Source of the DNA: Ruminococcus sp.
GTDB lineage: Bacteria; Bacillota; Clostridia; Oscillospirales; Ruminococcaceae
Direction of reading: 5' to 3'
NCBI GenBank assembly: GCA_017649325.1
Contig: JAGCHA010000051.1
Span: 1 to 48,515, forward strand
Length of the DNA stretch: 48,515 nt
A model generated the notes under the pieces. The model did no database searches. It was not told where the DNA came from and worked only from the letters and a program-made list of their open reading frames with translations. Both the position numbers and the translations under genes were made by a program. This document shows, piece by piece, positions 9,681 to 17,880 of this stretch (within the stretch, counting starts at the first letter, position 1; each line of letters opens with the position of its first letter).

Positions 9681-10475
9681 TCAGCCCTGCCACTCGGATT
9701 CTTCGACGCAGAAGAAATCGTTTACCATGTAGTACTTAACAGTGCTGTCGGAGCCGTCAAACTTGGTAACGCCCACACGATAATATGTGCCGTGCGTTTC
9801 ATCGGACATCTTCTCGGAGCTGACTATCATATAGTCTTCGCCTGCTCTTTCGAGCGCATTATAGCCTGCGGTCTGCTCTTCCATTGCCTGCTTGTGCTCA
9901 TCGGACTTGATATATTCCTCCCACTCCTGATAGTTCTTCTGCTGAACATCTGACGGGATAGGACCGTCGGGATAAGCTCCGTTGCCTGTTACACAGTAGT
10001 AGTAAACGGTCGGGTCTGAACCGTCCAGCCTTGTGTAGCCGATGCGATATGTATTGAACTCGCCGTTGTCGTCCTCGACGAGCTCTGTGCTTGCAATTTT
10101 GTAATTCGCGCCAACGATACCGAGTACTGTATAGCCTGCGCTCTGCATAGCCATATCCTGCTTGTAGCGGTCGGTAGTTACGAAGTAATCCCACTCATCC
10201 TGAGTGAGCGGGTCACCGCTGTCTATTTTCTGCCAGAAAGCATCGGAGCCGAGATAATCCGAGCCCGTGCCGTTTGCAGCAGCGGTAGTAGTCTCGGTGG
10301 CTGCTTTAGAAGTCACAGCAGCGGAGCCTGTGCCTGTAGCTGTGGTGGTTTCAGATGAAGCGGTCGTACTTGCAGACGTTGTCTTTTCCGCTTTGGAGCT
10401 TGAGGAAGAATCTGTCTGTCCGCAGCCGCAAAGGAGAGCTGTCATTACCAGTGCCGCAATAATACTTTTTTTCAT
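9681..10475 (-). CDS. Lipoprotein with two copies of a ~75-residue domain
   Basis: The 264-residue product begins MKKSIIAALVMTALLCGCG, a lipoprotein signal with Cys18 as the probable lipid-attachment site. Residues about 19-70 are a Ser/Thr/Ala-rich spacer. Two related modules follow. Each has a WxxY/F...K(Q)xMxxQxAGY segment, a YxI(A/V)S(T/S)E strand and a YRxGxTxxDGSD(P/S)TVxYY strand (residues about 95-180 and 185-260). The domain pattern suggests an extracellular ligand-binding or structural module; I cannot name a family. The start is supported by GAGGGA seven bases upstream and by a promoter at 10524-10551. It faces away from the signalling operon, with which it shares a 309-base intergenic region. 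Confidence 0.85.
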   Translation of the reverse strand: MKKSIIAALVMTALLCGCGQTDSSSSSKAEKTTSASTTASSETTTATGTGSAAVTSKAATETTTAAANGTGSDYLGSDAFWQKIDSGDPLTQDEWDYFVTTDRYKQDMAMQSAGYTVLGIVGANYKIASTELVEDDNGEFNTYRIGYTRLDGSDPTVYYYCVTGNGAYPDGPIPSDVQQKNYQEWEEYIKSDEHKQAMEEQTAGYNALERAGEDYMIVSSEKMSDETHGTYYRVGVTKFDGSDSTVKYYMVNDFFCVEESEWQG

Positions 10476-10523
10476 TTCTGTTCCCTCTTGACCATTTTGA
10501 TATTTGCATTTCTGCCAACATAA

Positions 10524-10551
10524 ATTATAGCACTTTCCTGCAGAAAATCAA
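10524..10551 (-). promoter_or_regulatory. Sigma-A-like promoter for the 9681-10475 lipoprotein
   Basis: On the minus strand TTGATT (10551-10546) and TATAAT (10529-10524) are 16 bases apart, about 50 bases upstream of the lipoprotein ATG. The rest of the 10476-10784 gap holds the opposite-facing promoter of the signalling operon and nothing else that I can identify. Confidence 0.7.
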
Positions 10552-10698
10552 TGAACAATCTATGACCAAGCCTTTTTTCTGCGTTTTGTTGATTACTGCC
10601 GGCTTTGAGGATCCGTAATTGGATATTTTATCTTAAAATCGTGTGCCTCCAAGGATTCAAAAAATAATGAATGAAATGCAAATTTTTCACAGTTTTTC

Positions 10699-10727
10699 TT
10701 GCTATATTAGTATACATATGATATAAT
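10699..10727 (+). promoter_or_regulatory. Sigma-A-like promoter for the partner-switching operon
   Basis: TTGCTA at 10699-10704 and a perfect TATAAT at 10722-10727 are 17 bases apart. The start codon at 10785 follows with AAAGGAG at 10769-10775. The surrounding sequence (10700-10745) is very A/T-rich. Confidence 0.7.
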
Positions 10728-10784
10728 ATAATAGTATTAATATGTAGTGTTGTGTCAATTTGCATACGAAAGGAGCTATCGAAA

Positions 10785-11081
10785 ATGGAATTCAATGTTA
10801 TAACAAGTGGAAACAAGATGGTGATAGAACTCGAGGGACGCCTCGATACCACCACCGCACCAAGGCTCGACACCTATATCAGGGAGTCTCTCGAGGGCAT
10901 AGATGAGCTCTGCATGGATATGGAAAAGCTCGAGTACATTTCGTCTGCGGGACTGCGCGTGCTGCTCGCTGCTCAGAAAATAATGGACGGTCAGGGCAGA
11001 ATGGTAGTCACGGGCTGCCGTGAGGAGATACTGGAGATATTTGATATCACAGGATTCACCGACGTACTGACTATCGAATAA
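10785..11081 (+). CDS. STAS-domain anti-sigma factor antagonist (first in operon)
   Basis: The 98-residue protein is a complete STAS domain: an IELEGRLDTTTAP opening and the YISSAGLRVLLAAQK phospho-acceptor motif, ending FDITGFTDVLTIE. It is close in sequence to the STAS protein at 11765 and less so to that at 646. I chose the ATG at 10785 over a GTG at 10752 because AAAGGAG lies nine bases before it. By family analogy, its Ser is phosphorylated by an RsbW-type kinase and dephosphorylated by the PP2C phosphatase encoded two to four genes downstream. The unphosphorylated form would sequester the kinase. The operon gives it four plausible partners. Confidence 0.92.
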   Translation: MEFNVITSGNKMVIELEGRLDTTTAPRLDTYIRESLEGIDELCMDMEKLEYISSAGLRVLLAAQKIMDGQGRMVVTGCREEILEIFDITGFTDVLTIE

Positions 11082-11092
11082 GGAGCCTGACC

Positions 11093-11722
11093 ATGAAGAC
11101 TGACATCATCACTGTATTCAGCGACCTCCGCGGACGCGAAGAAGCCATGGATACCGCCGAGCGCTTTGCGGCCTACAACGGCATCAGGGGCAAGGAGGCT
11201 ATGCATCTCCGCCTGCTGACGGAGGAGACCATTTGTATGGTACATGGGATACTCGACAACTTCCGCGCCGATTTCTGGCTCGAGACCGAAAAGACAAAGC
11301 ACGGACTACTCTGCAAGATATGCCTTTCCGCCGACAAACAGGCTAACAGGGCTCAGGAAAAGCAGATACTCTCAGTCTCTACAAGCGGAAAGAATGAGAA
11401 TGCCAGGGGCATTGCGGGAAAGATACGCGAGGTGCTCCGCCGCAGTCTCCAGACCGAATCGGCTGAAGACGAGCAGTTCCTCAAAAATATCAGCGACGTC
11501 TGCCTCGGCATGGGAACAGGCAGCGCAAATGTCGTAATGCCGAGCGCGAGCTTCTGGTCGCTCAGCCTGTACAGGCAGAATCTTTCCGAGAAGAAGGAGT
11601 CAAAGTCGGAGGAGTGGGACGAACTCGAAAAGTCAATAATATCCAAGCTCGCAGACGAGGTGAAGGTCTGGCTCGAGAACGACAGGACAGAAGTCGTTAT
11701 CGAGAGATACTTCAATGCCTGA
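11093..11722 (+). CDS. Degenerate RsbW-like (GHKL ATPase fold) protein, probable non-ATPase
   Basis: The 209-residue protein sits between two STAS genes, where an RsbW-type kinase would be expected. Residues about 20-80 resemble the start of such kinases: a helix leading to LRLLTEETICMVHGI, the position of the N-box. However, the Asn of the N-box is missing (the box reads EETICMVHG) and no DxGxG loop follows. Residues about 85-209 are helical and charged, with no clear G2 box. I infer a kinase-fold protein that lost ATP binding and may act as a STAS-binding scaffold. The assignment rests on position and one weak motif, so an unrelated family is possible. AAGGAG precedes the ATG, 11 bases after the previous stop. 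Confidence 0.6.
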   Translation: MKTDIITVFSDLRGREEAMDTAERFAAYNGIRGKEAMHLRLLTEETICMVHGILDNFRADFWLETEKTKHGLLCKICLSADKQANRAQEKQILSVSTSGKNENARGIAGKIREVLRRSLQTESAEDEQFLKNISDVCLGMGTGSANVVMPSASFWSLSLYRQNLSEKKESKSEEWDELEKSIISKLADEVKVWLENDRTEVVIERYFNA

Positions 11723-11764
11723 GCTGACATAAAGACATAATATTGCAAACTGGAGGAATAAAAA

Positions 11765-12061
11765 ATGAACATCGAAAGAATCAGTGAATCAGGAAAGCTC
11801 ACACTAAAGCTTGAGGGAAGAATAGATACCAAGTCCGCGCCAGAGCTTGATGAGACCGTAAGGACATCGCTTGACGGCGTGACTTCACTCATTATCGATC
11901 TCAAGGAGGTAGCATACATCTCATCGGCGGGTCTTCGCGTACTGCTCATCGCTCAGAAGCAGATGAACAAACAGGGGGAAATGAAGATAATCAACGTAAG
12001 TGAGGACATAATGGAAATATTCGAGGTCACAGGATTCTCCGATATTCTTACCATCGAATGA
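11765..12061 (+). CDS. STAS-domain anti-sigma factor antagonist (second in operon)
   Basis: This 98-residue STAS protein has LKLEGRIDTKSAPELD and YISSAGLRVLLIAQK, with the same C-terminal pattern (FEVTGFSDILTIE) as the STAS protein at 10785; the two look like paralogues from a duplication. The Ser pair in the motif is the predicted phosphorylation site. GGAGGA lies seven bases upstream of the ATG. It is 20 bases from the intact RsbW-type kinase gene, its most likely direct partner. Two STAS proteins, each followed by a kinase-like gene, suggest two parallel or competing switches under one phosphatase; this is inference. Confidence 0.92.
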   Translation: MNIERISESGKLTLKLEGRIDTKSAPELDETVRTSLDGVTSLIIDLKEVAYISSAGLRVLLIAQKQMNKQGEMKIINVSEDIMEIFEVTGFSDILTIE

Positions 12062-12080
12062 AGCGGAAAGGGAAAAACTT

Positions 12081-12503
12081 ATGAAAGAACTTTTTATCGA
12101 AGCTATCAATGATAACCTCGATCAGGTGCTCGCATTTGTTGATGAACAGCTTGAGGAAAATGATTGCCCGATGAAGGTGCAGATGCAGATAGACCTCGCG
12201 GTGGAGGAGATATTCGTCAATATCGCGAATTACGCATACGACCCCGAAACGGGTCCGGCGACCGTGAGAGTTGACGTAACTCCCGATGGTTCTGTGGTGA
12301 CAATTACATTTGTGGACAACGGCGTGCCGTATGACCCGCTCGCAAAAGCAGACCCCGATATCACACTGTCCGCCGAAGAAAGGCAGATAGGAGGACTCGG
12401 GATATTCCTCGTTAAGAAGAACATGGACGACGTAAAGTATGAATATGTGAACGGAAGCAACATCCTCACTCTTAAAAAAGGCTTGAGAGGTGAAAAGCGT
12501 TGA
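12081..12503 (+). CDS. RsbW/SpoIIAB-type serine kinase, anti-sigma factor family
   Basis: The 140-residue protein has all the marks of an active GHKL-fold kinase: the N-box (LAVEEIFVNIANYAY, with Glu-Glu and Asn), the G1 box (FVDNGVPYDP) and the G2 box (GGLGIFLVKK). In this family the enzyme phosphorylates a STAS protein on Ser and binds either it or another regulator. Length is normal. The stop overlaps the TTG start of the phosphatase gene by three bases, so stoichiometry is coupled. No sigma factor is encoded nearby, so the released output could be a distant sigma factor or a non-sigma target. Confidence 0.9.
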   Translation: MKELFIEAINDNLDQVLAFVDEQLEENDCPMKVQMQIDLAVEEIFVNIANYAYDPETGPATVRVDVTPDGSVVTITFVDNGVPYDPLAKADPDITLSAEERQIGGLGIFLVKKNMDDVKYEYVNGSNILTLKKGLRGEKR

Positions 12504-14686
12504 AAAAGTTTTTGGGGATAACTTTCGGCGGACTTCACAGTAAAATACTGGCTGTGCTGCTGATATTCCTGCTGGCTATCGTTGGCTTCAATACTGCCGT
12601 CTCGATATACAAGACGTCTACGCTCTCGAAAATAGTCGATGAATCAGGCAAGGAACAGCGTGCGGCTATAGAACAAGTATCGGGAGATACGATGTATAAG
12701 ACGATTGAGAACTCGCTTACAACAATTAATACTCTGCGTGCGGAAAAGCTCGATGATGAATTCGCCGGGATAGAGAACAACATATTTATGCTCCAGGATC
12801 TGGCAAGGAATTTCTTTGAGAATTCCGATGAGCTCGAGCCCGCATCTGTTCCTCTGCCCGACCCCGACAATGAGAACGAGCTTGAGGTACACCTTCTCTT
12901 TGAAGAGGGCGTTGATTATTCGCGCTCGGAATATGTCGGCATTGCAGGACATATGGTCGATACGATGGTATCGATGGTCGAGACGAATGACATGATGGAC
13001 AGCTGCTATATCGGACTCGCTGACGGTACTCATATCGGAGTAGGCTGCGGCGGTGCGGACAAATACGACGAAAACGGCAAGCAAAAGCCATATCCCGTCC
13101 GCCACAGACCGTGGTATGTAAGCGCTCTCGAAAAGGGCGACATCATCTTCACGGGTGTTGAGCGCGACGCGTTCAATAATTCTCTGAGCGTGACCTGTGC
13201 TGCGCCTGTCATCGTAAACGGCAGAACTGTAGGTGTTGTCGGCGCAGACATCACCATTGCAAACATGGATGAATTTGTCGACGAAGCAAACAGTGATGCT
13301 GCATTCATCTTCGTTATCAACAATGACGCTCAGATCATTGCAGTTCCCGAAAACAACGGCATATTCAAGGTCGATGAATCCGATAACGCCGAGGATCTCA
13401 GGAACTCTGACAACAAAGCGCTTGCTGATTTTATCACCCGCGCACTCAAAGCCCCGACAGGTCTCGAAACAGTGACCCTCAACGACAAGGAGTACTACCT
13501 CTCGGGCGTACCGATGAATACGATGGGCTGGGCTGTAGTGTCTGTCGTTGACAAGGAGATTACAACAAGCTCTACCAATTATCTGCTCTCAGAGATAAAT
13601 AGGATAAACACAGATTCAGCTGATAAATTCAGAAATGGTATGAAAACGCTGAGTGCGCTGTCATTTGTTATAGTCATTCTGATAATCATAGTCGGCTCAC
13701 TAAGTGCGCTTATCGTTGCCAACAGGATAGTAAAGCCCATAACGGCAATGACTGATAACATTACAGGTAAAAGCGGTGTAAACGGCGCCTTCGAGATGAA
13801 GGATATTTACCGTACAGGTGACGAGATACAGGTGCTTGCTGAATCCTTCAACGACCTGTCTGTGAAAACGCTCCGGTACATAGAAAACATTACGGAAATT
13901 ACCAAGGAAAAGGAACGTATCGGAACGGAGCTCTCGCTCGCGACCAAGATACAGGTAGGTATGCTCCCGCACATCTTCCCGCCGTTCCCGCACCGCCATG
14001 AGATAGACATATACGCGCTGATGGAGCCTGCAAGAGAGGTCGGCGGCGACTTCTACGACTTCTTCCTCGTCGATGAGGACCATCTCGGTATGGTCATGGC
14101 TGACGTATCGGGCAAGGGCGTTCCCGCAGCTCTCTTTATGATGATATCCAAAGCGCTGATCAAGAGCAATGCTATGCTCGGACAGTCGCCGGCAGAGGTG
14201 CTCATGAAGGTCAACAACCTCATCTGTGTAAACAATCAGGCAGAGATGTTCGTAACAGTATGGCTCGGCATCTTTGAAATATCCACAGGCAAGCTCACAG
14301 CCGCAAATGCGGGCCATGAATACCCCGTTATCAAGCACACCGACGGAAACTTTGAGCTCTACAAGGACAAGCACGGCTTCGTTATCGGAGGCATGGAGGA
14401 CGTCCGCTACAAGGAGTACACCATTGATATGAAGAAGGGTGACAGGATCTTCCTCTACACTGACGGCGTACCCGAAGCGACAGACTCGCAGGAGCAGATG
14501 TTTGGCACCGATCGTATGCTCGAGGCTCTCAATATCGACAGTGAAGCTTCTCCGAAGCAGCTCCTAAAGAATGTACGCAATGCCGTGAACAAATTTGTAA
14601 AGGAAGCCGAACAGTTCGACGACCTGACTATGATGTGCCTCGAATACAAGGGTTCTGAGCCTTTGGACAGCAAGCAGGAAAAGTAA
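12500..14686 (+). CDS. Membrane sensor phosphatase: dCache, HAMP and SpoIIE/RsbU-type PP2C domains
   Basis: The 728-residue protein has a first transmembrane helix (residues about 15-36) and an extracellular dCache-type sensor (about 40-370, with the RHRPWYVSAL and FNNSLSVTCAAPV strands). A second helix (about 387-408), a HAMP linker and a C-terminal PP2C domain (about 495-720) follow. PP2C metal-ligand motifs are intact: GGDFYDF (Asp517), ADVSGKGVPAA, LYTDGVPEA and DDLTMMCLE. It would dephosphorylate the STAS proteins in response to an external ligand, restarting partner binding. Start is a TTG inside the upstream stop, with GAGAGGTG before it. The next gene overlaps by one base. Confidence 0.93.
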   Translation: MKKFLGITFGGLHSKILAVLLIFLLAIVGFNTAVSIYKTSTLSKIVDESGKEQRAAIEQVSGDTMYKTIENSLTTINTLRAEKLDDEFAGIENNIFMLQDLARNFFENSDELEPASVPLPDPDNENELEVHLLFEEGVDYSRSEYVGIAGHMVDTMVSMVETNDMMDSCYIGLADGTHIGVGCGGADKYDENGKQKPYPVRHRPWYVSALEKGDIIFTGVERDAFNNSLSVTCAAPVIVNGRTVGVVGADITIANMDEFVDEANSDAAFIFVINNDAQIIAVPENNGIFKVDESDNAEDLRNSDNKALADFITRALKAPTGLETVTLNDKEYYLSGVPMNTMGWAVVSVVDKEITTSSTNYLLSEINRINTDSADKFRNGMKTLSALSFVIVILIIIVGSLSALIVANRIVKPITAMTDNITGKSGVNGAFEMKDIYRTGDEIQVLAESFNDLSVKTLRYIENITEITKEKERIGTELSLATKIQVGMLPHIFPPFPHRHEIDIYALMEPAREVGGDFYDFFLVDEDHLGMVMADVSGKGVPAALFMMISKALIKSNAMLGQSPAEVLMKVNNLICVNNQAEMFVTVWLGIFEISTGKLTAANAGHEYPVIKHTDGNFELYKDKHGFVIGGMEDVRYKEYTIDMKKGDRIFLYTDGVPEATDSQEQMFGTDRMLEALNIDSEASPKQLLKNVRNAVNKFVKEAEQFDDLTMMCLEYKGSEPLDSKQEK

Positions 14687-15969
14687 TGGAAAGTATTTAT
14701 GAAAGAATAATCCATAGTATGTCGGAGGGCGTCATCGTTATCCTCTTTGACGGTAGGATAGACTTCTGCAATCAGGCAGCAGCCTCCGCCGTTCAGCGCG
14801 ATACCTCGCAGATCATCGGCAGGAGCATTGCTGAACTGATGAGCGAATTTGAAGAAAACGATGCCTTCTTCGAGCTTATCCTCGACGCCGTTTACTCAAA
14901 GAAGAAGGTCAGCAAGACCGTTCCTTTCTTCACCAACGACGATATGAAGTATCTCCACGTCACAACGGCTCTGCTTACAGAGTCGGACAAGGGGAACGGT
15001 CTGGTCATCGTTATCAGGGACATGACCGAGGAGGTCAAGCTCTTTATCAGCAACAAGCGCCTCGCAAATCAGGTCATCAACCTTATGGATTCCTTCGTGG
15101 AGGTAATGGTCACTGAGATAGAGGAAAAGTCTACCTATAACGCAAATCATACAAAGAGGATGGTGTGTTATGCGGCGAGCTATCTCGAAAAACTTCGCGA
15201 AGAGGGAAAACTCGCTGACGTAACAAACGAGAATATCCACCCTCTGTTGATGAGTATATGGCTGCACGACATAGGAAAGCTGCTTGTTCCGCCCGAGATA
15301 CTCGACAAGGCAACGCGGCTCGGCGACGGGCTCACTGATGTGCTGCACCGCATTGAGACAGCGCAACTCATGCTGAGATTAAAAATGTATCAGGAACCGG
15401 AAAAGAAGGGCAGTCATGAGGCTCAGATTCGCAGGATAGGGGAGGCAAAGAAGCTGATACTCTCCTGCAACTCCGCAGGCTTTCTCGATGAAGGCAGTAT
15501 CGCGAAGCTCCGCGAGGCAGCAGGTCTGACCTGCCTTACTGCAGACGGAGAAAGCATTCCTCTGCTCAGCGATGACGAGCTCGAAAATCTGACAGTCGTC
15601 AGAGGGACGCTCACGGCGGACGAGAGAAAAATCGTGGAATCACACGTGGCCTTCACCCGTGAGCTCCTTTCAAAAATGGAATTCCGCGGAGAATACAAGC
15701 AGGTGCCGAAATGGGCAGCGGGACATCACGAGATGCTCGATGGCTCGGGCTATCCCGATAAACTGAAAGCCGATTCGATTCCGTGGGAGACACGCCTGCT
15801 GACGATAATCGACGTGTATGACGCCCTCACAGCTGAGGACAGACCCTATAAGCCTCCGCTTCCTCCCGAAAAGGCATTCGAGATACTGCGGGATATGTCC
15901 GCGCAGGGAAAGATTGATTGGGAGATACTCGAAAGCTTTTATCAAAGCGGTGCGTGGAAACGGGAATAA
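14686..15969 (+). CDS. PAS/HD-GYP protein, putative cyclic-di-GMP phosphodiesterase
   Basis: The 427-residue cytosolic protein has an N-terminal PAS-like sensor (residues about 1-115) and an HD-GYP domain. The catalytic HDIGK is at His194-Asp195 and the second signature HHEMLDGSGYP at residues 347-357, so metal ligands and the GYP loop look intact. About 150 residues separate the two, roughly 70 more than I expect; the extra part (about 225-300) is helical and charged. Family members hydrolyse cyclic di-GMP or related dinucleotides. No GGDEF cyclase is encoded in the window. It overlaps the phosphatase gene by one base (TAATG) and closes the operon, linking partner switching to a second-messenger output. 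Confidence 0.88.
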   Translation: MESIYERIIHSMSEGVIVILFDGRIDFCNQAAASAVQRDTSQIIGRSIAELMSEFEENDAFFELILDAVYSKKKVSKTVPFFTNDDMKYLHVTTALLTESDKGNGLVIVIRDMTEEVKLFISNKRLANQVINLMDSFVEVMVTEIEEKSTYNANHTKRMVCYAASYLEKLREEGKLADVTNENIHPLLMSIWLHDIGKLLVPPEILDKATRLGDGLTDVLHRIETAQLMLRLKMYQEPEKKGSHEAQIRRIGEAKKLILSCNSAGFLDEGSIAKLREAAGLTCLTADGESIPLLSDDELENLTVVRGTLTADERKIVESHVAFTRELLSKMEFRGEYKQVPKWAAGHHEMLDGSGYPDKLKADSIPWETRLLTIIDVYDALTAEDRPYKPPLPPEKAFEILRDMSAQGKIDWEILESFYQSGAWKRE

Positions 15970-16008
15970 ATTCCCCCGACAGTTCGGATATTGATATCAA
16001 AATGCAAA

Positions 16009-16042
16009 AAGTCGGTGCAGACTCAGCACCGACTTATTTTTT
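16009..16042 (+). terminator. Intrinsic terminator of the signalling operon
   Basis: A ten-base stem (aagtcggtgc, 16009-16018; gcaccgactt, 16026-16035) with a seven-base loop is followed by ATTTTTT. It lies 40 bases after the HD-GYP stop. Confidence 0.92.
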
Positions 16043-16076
16043 GCTTCAAGACAGCCGAGGATGCGTCGGGTATACG

Positions 16077-16108
16077 AAAAAGAACAGGCTGCGCTATTAC
16101 GCAGCCTG
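16077..16108 (-). terminator. Intrinsic terminator of the 16121-17419 gene
   Basis: Read on the minus strand, caggctgcg and cgcagcctg (16108-16100 and 16093-16085) form a nine-base stem, then TTCTTTTT follows. It lies just after the stop of the minus-strand gene. Confidence 0.88.
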
Positions 16109-16120
16109 CCGCTGATCTCA

Positions 16121-17419
16121 TTATTTCATGCCCAAATGCTTTGAGCGCTTTACTGCCTTGTTGACCTCTGTCTTTGATCTGGCTGTCCGCTTCTGAGTCT
16201 TGCCGCTTGTGTTCGACAGCTCTTTTTTCATCGAGCCGCCTTCCTTTCCGTTGGCTATGCGGCTTTTAAGAGCCTTGACTGCTGGCGGCTTCTTTTCGGA
16301 GTTTTCCTTTGCGGGAGCCTCGTGCTTCATGTGGCTTTTTGCCTTCTCTTTCAGGCTCCTGCGAGGCTTTTTCTGCCCCTGCTTTGTGACTTCGGCTATC
16401 GGCTCCGCAGTTTTATTGACTGCGGGCTCTGCCTCTCTGTTCTTTTCCCGAACCTTGTCAAGCCTCTCCTCCGCCAGATCGAGTATCTCCAGCGCAGACT
16501 CAAAGCGCACTCTGTTCTTTTTCAAGAACGGTTTCCAGTCGGGAGCCTTGTTGTTTTCGGGATGCATCAGGTCGTCTCCGCGCTTCTTTTGTATGTAGGT
16601 CTCGGCAGCCTCAACGATAGCCTTCAGGTATTTCTCCTCGTCGCGGGTGCTTGCTGTGCCCTCGTTTTTTTCCAAAAGGTAGATGTTGTACTCAGCTATC
16701 GCGTTTTTCAGGTCGCTAAGTTCGTCGGTGTTTTCACCGATGACATTCAAATGCTTGGCATTCAGTCCCTTTGACGCCTTCAGCAGATTGTTCAGGAAGG
16801 CGTCGCTCTCGTCGCGCGCTCCGACATATGACCATTCCTTGAGTATTTCCTCCTGCTCTTTGTGCTTTTTCTCTTCGAGCTCGAGCCTTGTCGCTTCGTC
16901 AACAGACTCCTCCTTTTCCTCTTTTTCAGGCTTTTTCGGCTCCTCGACCTGAACAATGCGCGGCTGAAAATCATCAAAGATTTCCCTTTGCTTGTCAGCC
17001 TCGATCTTTGCATCAAGCTTGTCGTTCAGCAGCTCAAGGAGACTCAAATACTGCTGACCGTTTTTGAGCTGTCCGTTCTTCGGACCTATGGCATTGTCGG
17101 AAAAGTAGCTGAGATTCCTGCCCGAGCGCAGCATATTGATGAAGCCTACGAGCCTCTGCATATCTTCGTCCCATTTTTTCTTTTTTTCCTCTTCGTCCTC
17201 ATCGGGGACAGGCTCTAAGATAGAATTATCCCTCAAATCCTCGAGTGCTTCTCTTAGTTCTGTGTGCTCCTTGTACTCCTCGCTGTTCTTGTCCTCGGAA
17301 GAAAGAGCATCGTATGTGAGCTTCAGAGCAGAAGCAAAGCTGCCGAGGAGCTCCTGTTCCTCGGGAGAGAACCCCTTGTTTCCTGTCTTTTTCATAAATT
17401 CGTCATACGAAAGCGGCAT
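16121..17419 (-). CDS. Charged cytosolic protein, divergent partner of the giant gene
   Basis: I place the start at 17419 (MPLSYDEF), because a perfect GGAGGT lies seven bases upstream; a longer frame reaches 17518 but has no ribosome site. The 432-residue product has no signal peptide. Residues about 1-90 are globular and helical, followed by acidic and Lys-rich segments (PDEDEEEKKKKW). A second helical region (about 190-310: SDAFLNNLLKASKGLNAKH through AAETYIQKKRGDD) comes next, then a strongly basic tail of about 110 residues (for example KKPRRSLKEKAKSHMK). I recall similar helical modules in large Ruminococcus-type proteins of unknown function, but cannot name a family. It shares a two-part promoter motif with the 2033-residue gene on the other strand. 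The basic tail could bind nucleic acid; this is inference. Confidence 0.75.
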   Translation of the reverse strand: MPLSYDEFMKKTGNKGFSPEEQELLGSFASALKLTYDALSSEDKNSEEYKEHTELREALEDLRDNSILEPVPDEDEEEKKKKWDEDMQRLVGFINMLRSGRNLSYFSDNAIGPKNGQLKNGQQYLSLLELLNDKLDAKIEADKQREIFDDFQPRIVQVEEPKKPEKEEKEESVDEATRLELEEKKHKEQEEILKEWSYVGARDESDAFLNNLLKASKGLNAKHLNVIGENTDELSDLKNAIAEYNIYLLEKNEGTASTRDEEKYLKAIVEAAETYIQKKRGDDLMHPENNKAPDWKPFLKKNRVRFESALEILDLAEERLDKVREKNREAEPAVNKTAEPIAEVTKQGQKKPRRSLKEKAKSHMKHEAPAKENSEKKPPAVKALKSRIANGKEGGSMKKELSNTSGKTQKRTARSKTEVNKAVKRSKHLGMK

Positions 17420-17476
17420 AGCGGCGACCTCCATAAATTTATTTAACAAAAATTGTGCGTGCAAAACGGCTTTTAC

Positions 17477-17510
17477 AATAATACCCTTGCACGTATACGA
17501 GCGGGTGCAA
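17477..17510 (-). promoter_or_regulatory. Two-part promoter/operator motif of the 16121-17419 gene
   Basis: On the minus strand TTGCACCC (17510-17503), 16 bases, then GGGTATTATT (17486-17477). The identical pair with identical spacing is present on the plus strand at 17568-17601. The start codon is 57 bases downstream. TTGCAC could be a -35 box, but TATTAT is 21 bases from it, too far for sigma-A, so an activator site or an alternative sigma factor is possible. Confidence 0.6.
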
Positions 17511-17567
17511 AAAAACAAAAAATGATAGTCAGCTAATCAGTAATGTTTACAATTCATTCATAATTTC

Positions 17568-17601
17568 TTGCACCCTTATACTCTTTAATAGGGGTATTAT
17601 T
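17568..17601 (+). promoter_or_regulatory. Two-part promoter/operator motif of the giant gene
   Basis: TTGCACCC (17568-17575), 16 bases, then GGGTATTATT (17592-17601); it mirrors the minus-strand copy around base 17539. The giant gene's ATG is about 280 bases further on. That leader (17602-17880) is A/T-rich and holds a small hairpin at 17807-17826 (aacaagg/ccttgtt), but no riboswitch that I recognise. Confidence 0.6.
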
Positions 17602-17880
17602 ATTAGCAAGTCTTTTTAGACTGCTTTAAGGCTATCCAAGATTTCAATCAGTATATGAAATCAGATGCCCGGCTCGAAAATATATTCTGTTATGGATAAG
17701 CTCATGGAAGCCACTCAGGAGTAAAAAGCAGTTACAACGGGCAATAATACAACAAATGTTACAAGACTACAAAAGAAAGAAAAGGTTTTGTGAAACAGGT
17801 CGTTAATAAACAAGGGTGACACCTTGTTGAAAAAGGATAAAATTAAATATGCCAAAGGCATAGAAAGTGAGGAAAACACA

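Noticed and set aside
17602-17880. The long leader of the giant gene as a possible riboswitch.
   Set aside because: Only small hairpins are visible, with no conserved aptamer pattern that I recognise.
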